Shown here piece after piece: positions 4,274 to 6,024 of a DNA stretch of 6,024 nucleotides; position 1 is the stretch's first letter, and each line of letters opens with the position of its first letter. The stretch is from contig JAUVPY010000187.1 in the NCBI GenBank assembly GCA_030598425.1, forward strand, positions 1-6,024, given 5' to 3'. Both the position numbers and the translations under genes were made by a program. The notes beneath the pieces are model-generated. The model did not search any database and was not told the DNA's origin. It saw only the letters and a list, made by a program, of their open reading frames with translations. The DNA comes from Anaerolineae bacterium. Its GTDB lineage: Bacteria; Chloroflexota; Anaerolineae; 4572-78; NAK82.

Positions 4274-5788
4274 ATGGACGACGTACAGTATGGTCGCTAC
4301 GGTTTGATCGGCCTGGGGTTGACGATTGCTATGATTGCCACCTTGGCCGCTGTCGCCATTTTGCAGCCCAGCCGAATGCAGGCTGCGGCCGAAGATGTGG
4401 CGGCGGAGGCAAGAGCCCGAGGCCAAGAAATCTACCTGGAGGCGTGCGCCGAATGTCATGGCCTGAACGGCGAAGGAGACGACGGCGAGATGCCCCCGCT
4501 CAACGCCAAAGAGTTCCTGGCCGACGCCAGCGACGAAGTGATTTTTAACGTGATCAACGACGGCCGGCCTGGCACCGGCATGCCCGCCTGGGGACAGGAT
4601 CAGGGCGGCCCCTACAATGCCCAGGCCATCGACGATCTGGTGGCTTTTATTCGAGCCTGGGAGCCAACCGCCCCCTCCCTGGAGGATCAGCCCTACGTCC
4701 CCGATCTGACCCGAGGGCGGATCCTTTTCTCGAATACTTGTTTTGCCTGCCACGGTCTCAATGGCGAGGGCACCAACGTCGCGCCAGCGCTTAACGACCC
4801 GGAATATCTGGCCAATTTTGATGACGATTACCTCAGGCAGACGATCCGGCGAGGCCGGGCCGCGCGGGGGATGCCTACCTGGGGCAGCGTCCTATCCCCT
4901 GACCAGATTGAAGACCTGGTAGCCCACATCCGTAGCTGGGAAACGGCCGCCTCGGGAGAGAGTGGGCTGCCCGGCGGCGATGCCAGTCGGGGCCAGGAAT
5001 TGTTTGGGGTGGCCTGTGTCTCGTGCCACGGCGTCGATGGATTTGGCACCGATCTAGCCCCGGATGCCGTGGGCCGGCGAGATTTCTTGGACAGCGTGGC
5101 CGATCGCCAAATATTCGATTTGATCGCCTATGGCTCAACTACGATGCCGGGCTGGGAGGAGGTGCTGTCTCCGGCCGAGATCGGCGATCTGGTGGCTTAC
5201 GTCCGCCTGCTGCCGCCTCCGCCCGAGCCGGGTGAGTTGGTTGGCGATGTCGCTAACGGCGCTCGCCTGTATGCCACCGGCTGCACGACGTGCCACGGTC
5301 CCTCGGGCGATGGCGTAGAAGGACTCGGAGGCGCGCTGAGGAATGTGGCCAGCATTGGGGCTGCCGACGATGAAGGACTGAGCGCGATTATCATCGAGGG
5401 ATTGCCTGATGCTGGTATGCCCCCTTGGCAGGGCGATTTGACCAACCAAGAGGTGGCTGACCTGATCGCTCTCTTGCGAGACTGGCAGCGTGTACCCGAG
5501 CCGGAGCTCGAACCAGAAGTAGAGGTTGAGACGCCCGGACCTACAGGTGACCCTGAAGTGGGTCAGGTTGTCTACGCGGAGGCGTGCTCCTTCTGCCACG
5601 GCGAACAGGCCGAAGGCAAGAATGATATCCCGGGCCTGCGGTCTGAAAGTATTCAGGCGATGGCGGACGACGATCTGCGCGACATCATCTCCTTTGGCCT
5701 GCCCAACACGGTCATGAAAGGCTATGCCGACAGCCTGACGGTGGGCCAGATTGACGACTTGACCGCATATCTACGCACCATTCAGTAG
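4274..5788 (+). CDS. Membrane-anchored pentaheme cytochrome c (five tandem class I domains)
   Basis: This 504-residue protein should accept electrons from the Rieske protein outside the membrane, in place of cytochrome c1 or f, and relay them onward. A single hydrophobic segment at about 10-31 serves as an uncleaved anchor or signal. Five mono-heme domains follow, with CxxCH motifs CAECH (58-62), CFACH (156-160), CVSCH (248-252), CTTCH (337-341) and CSFCH (438-442). Each has a probable axial methionine 39-41 residues after the heme histidine: Met103, 200, 291, 382 and 481. Each then ends in a DLxAxxR-like helix. The repeat period is 89-101 residues, which shows growth by domain duplication. 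Domains three and four are joined by PPPPEPGE, and domains four and five by a Pro/Glu-rich linker at about 411-430. The fifth domain is most divergent (MKGY instead of MPxW). Nothing resembling the cytochrome f or bc1-type c1 fold is seen. The start is ATG 4274; GTG 4271 is too close to the Shine-Dalgarno. Confidence 0.95.
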   Translation: MDDVQYGRYGLIGLGLTIAMIATLAAVAILQPSRMQAAAEDVAAEARARGQEIYLEACAECHGLNGEGDDGEMPPLNAKEFLADASDEVIFNVINDGRPGTGMPAWGQDQGGPYNAQAIDDLVAFIRAWEPTAPSLEDQPYVPDLTRGRILFSNTCFACHGLNGEGTNVAPALNDPEYLANFDDDYLRQTIRRGRAARGMPTWGSVLSPDQIEDLVAHIRSWETAASGESGLPGGDASRGQELFGVACVSCHGVDGFGTDLAPDAVGRRDFLDSVADRQIFDLIAYGSTTMPGWEEVLSPAEIGDLVAYVRLLPPPPEPGELVGDVANGARLYATGCTTCHGPSGDGVEGLGGALRNVASIGAADDEGLSAIIIEGLPDAGMPPWQGDLTNQEVADLIALLRDWQRVPEPELEPEVEVETPGPTGDPEVGQVVYAEACSFCHGEQAEGKNDIPGLRSESIQAMADDDLRDIISFGLPNTVMKGYADSLTVGQIDDLTAYLRTIQ

Positions 5789-5793
5789 ACGAG

Positions 5794-5815
5794 AGGAGGA
5801 AAGTATATGAGATAG
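5794..5815 (+). other. Shine-Dalgarno plus two-codon minigene (ATG AGA TAG)
   Basis: AGGAGG at 5794-5799 is followed, after an ideal 7-nt gap, by ATG at 5807, AGA at 5810 and TAG at 5813. A ribosome should initiate here and stop after Met-Arg. The next gene, 76 bp further on, also opens with ATGAGAT. The site could be a start-stop leader affecting the downstream gene, a leftover of a duplicated or broken gene start, or chance. Confidence 0.4.
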
Positions 5816-5818
5816 TTA

Positions 5819-5850
5819 GCACCTTCTGGTGTGTTGCCAATTGTGGCAGT
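5819..5850 (+). other. Two small adjacent stem-loops in the intergenic spacer
   Basis: CACC-TTCT-GGTG (5820-5831) and TGCCA-ATTG-TGGCA (5835-5848) are perfect but short inverted repeats lying side by side between the minigene and the next gene. No T-run follows, so a terminator is unlikely. They may shape the 5' leader of the exported protein. The stems are short enough to be chance. Confidence 0.3.
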
Positions 5851-5875
5851 AAAAGTTCGTGTTGTAAAAACCTAT

Positions 5876-5881
5876 TGGAGG
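5876..5881 (+). promoter_or_regulatory. Ribosome binding site of the exported protein gene
   Basis: TGGAGG lies 9 nt before the ATG at 5891 and fixes that start, which opens directly into a signal peptide. Confidence 0.65.
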
Positions 5882-5890
5882 TCAAAAACT

Positions 5891-6024
5891 ATGAGATCCA
5901 AGTTGTTAATTGCCACGGGAGTGTTGCTCCTGACAATGGGCCTGTTTGTGGGTGTTGTCAGCGCCCAAGACGACGCCGCCATTCAAGGTGGTCTGCTCTA
6001 CGATAAATGGTGGAGCGTGACGGG
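5891..6024 (+). CDS. Exported protein, N-terminal part only (possible c-type cytochrome)
   Basis: Forty-four codons are visible before the right edge. They encode a classic Sec signal peptide: MRSK, a hydrophobic core from Leu5 to Val23, and a likely cleavage after SA at 24-25, giving a mature start at QDDAA. The mature part opens with QGGLLYDKWWSV. From memory, a GG-LYDKWW opening occurs in some periplasmic cytochromes c whose CxxCH comes further on, which would fit the operon. No heme motif lies within the visible part, so that identity is only a guess. The gene is on the same strand, 102 bp after the pentaheme cytochrome stop. Confidence 0.8.
   Translation, partial: MRSKLLIATGVLLLTMGLFVGVVSAQDDAAIQGGLLYDKWWSVT

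Noticed and set aside
4112..4753. Minus-strand open frame of 213 codons opposite the Rieske/cytochrome c junction
   Set aside because: It spans two real genes on the other strand and shows no family motif, so it is a shadow frame.
5834..5870. Possible promoter (TTGCCA or TTGTGG with GTTGTAAAA) before the exported protein gene
   Set aside because: No TATAAT-like box lies at proper spacing. The -35-like words are part of a small hairpin.
1..6024. Mobile element, CRISPR array, tRNA or rRNA
   Set aside because: No transposase, integrase, regularly spaced repeat, tRNA-like cloverleaf or rRNA sequence was recognised on either strand.

Overview
The window holds most of one plus-strand gene cluster for a Rieske/cytochrome b (bc-type) quinol oxidoreductase with an unusual set of partners. 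The order is: the tail of an unidentified gene (1-60); a soluble FAD and iron-sulfur oxidoreductase of the GltD type (115-2109); a cytochrome b6-like protein (2237-2983); a subunit IV-like cytochrome b C-terminal half (3006-3767); a Rieske iron-sulfur protein (3767-4264); a membrane-anchored cytochrome c with five heme-binding domains (4274-5788); and the start of an exported protein that runs off the right edge (5891-6024).

Organism: the moderately GC-rich sequence, strong Shine-Dalgarno sites, split cytochrome b, Rieske protein with menaquinol-type features, tandem mono-heme c domains and GCATCACG-type intergenic repeats suggest an environmental bacterium, most likely Chloroflexota (Anaerolineae/Caldilineae-like). 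This is inferred from family resemblance. No rRNA or other phylogenetic marker is present. Nothing points to a phage, plasmid or insertion sequence.

How the genes work together: the b6-like and subunit IV-like proteins together form the quinol-oxidising membrane core, with four b-heme histidines and the Qo-site loop. The Rieske protein takes the high-potential electron outside the membrane. The pentaheme cytochrome replaces cytochrome c1/f and can pass electrons over a distance. The FAD/Fe-S protein has no membrane segment or export signal, so it should sit on the cytoplasmic side. It could connect the quinone pool or the b hemes with NAD(P)H, in either direction. The last four genes are tightly packed (22 bp gap, 1 bp overlap, 9 bp gap) and look translationally coupled. 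The FAD gene is set apart by 127 bp carrying an imperfect inverted repeat.

Noteworthy details: the usual PEWY Qo-site motif reads APWY; the b6-like protein has no cysteine, so it cannot carry the extra covalent c-type heme of b6f; the subunit IV-like protein has about two extra membrane helices; the Rieske cluster-binding loop has Phe in place of the potential-raising Tyr; the FAD protein has a 50-residue insertion bounded by a duplicated helix and lacks the usual NADPH-phosphate arginines; and a strong Shine-Dalgarno drives a two-codon ATG-AGA-TAG minigene after the cytochrome c gene. No tRNA, rRNA, CRISPR array, transposon or convincing factor-independent terminator was seen, and the minus strand holds no credible gene.
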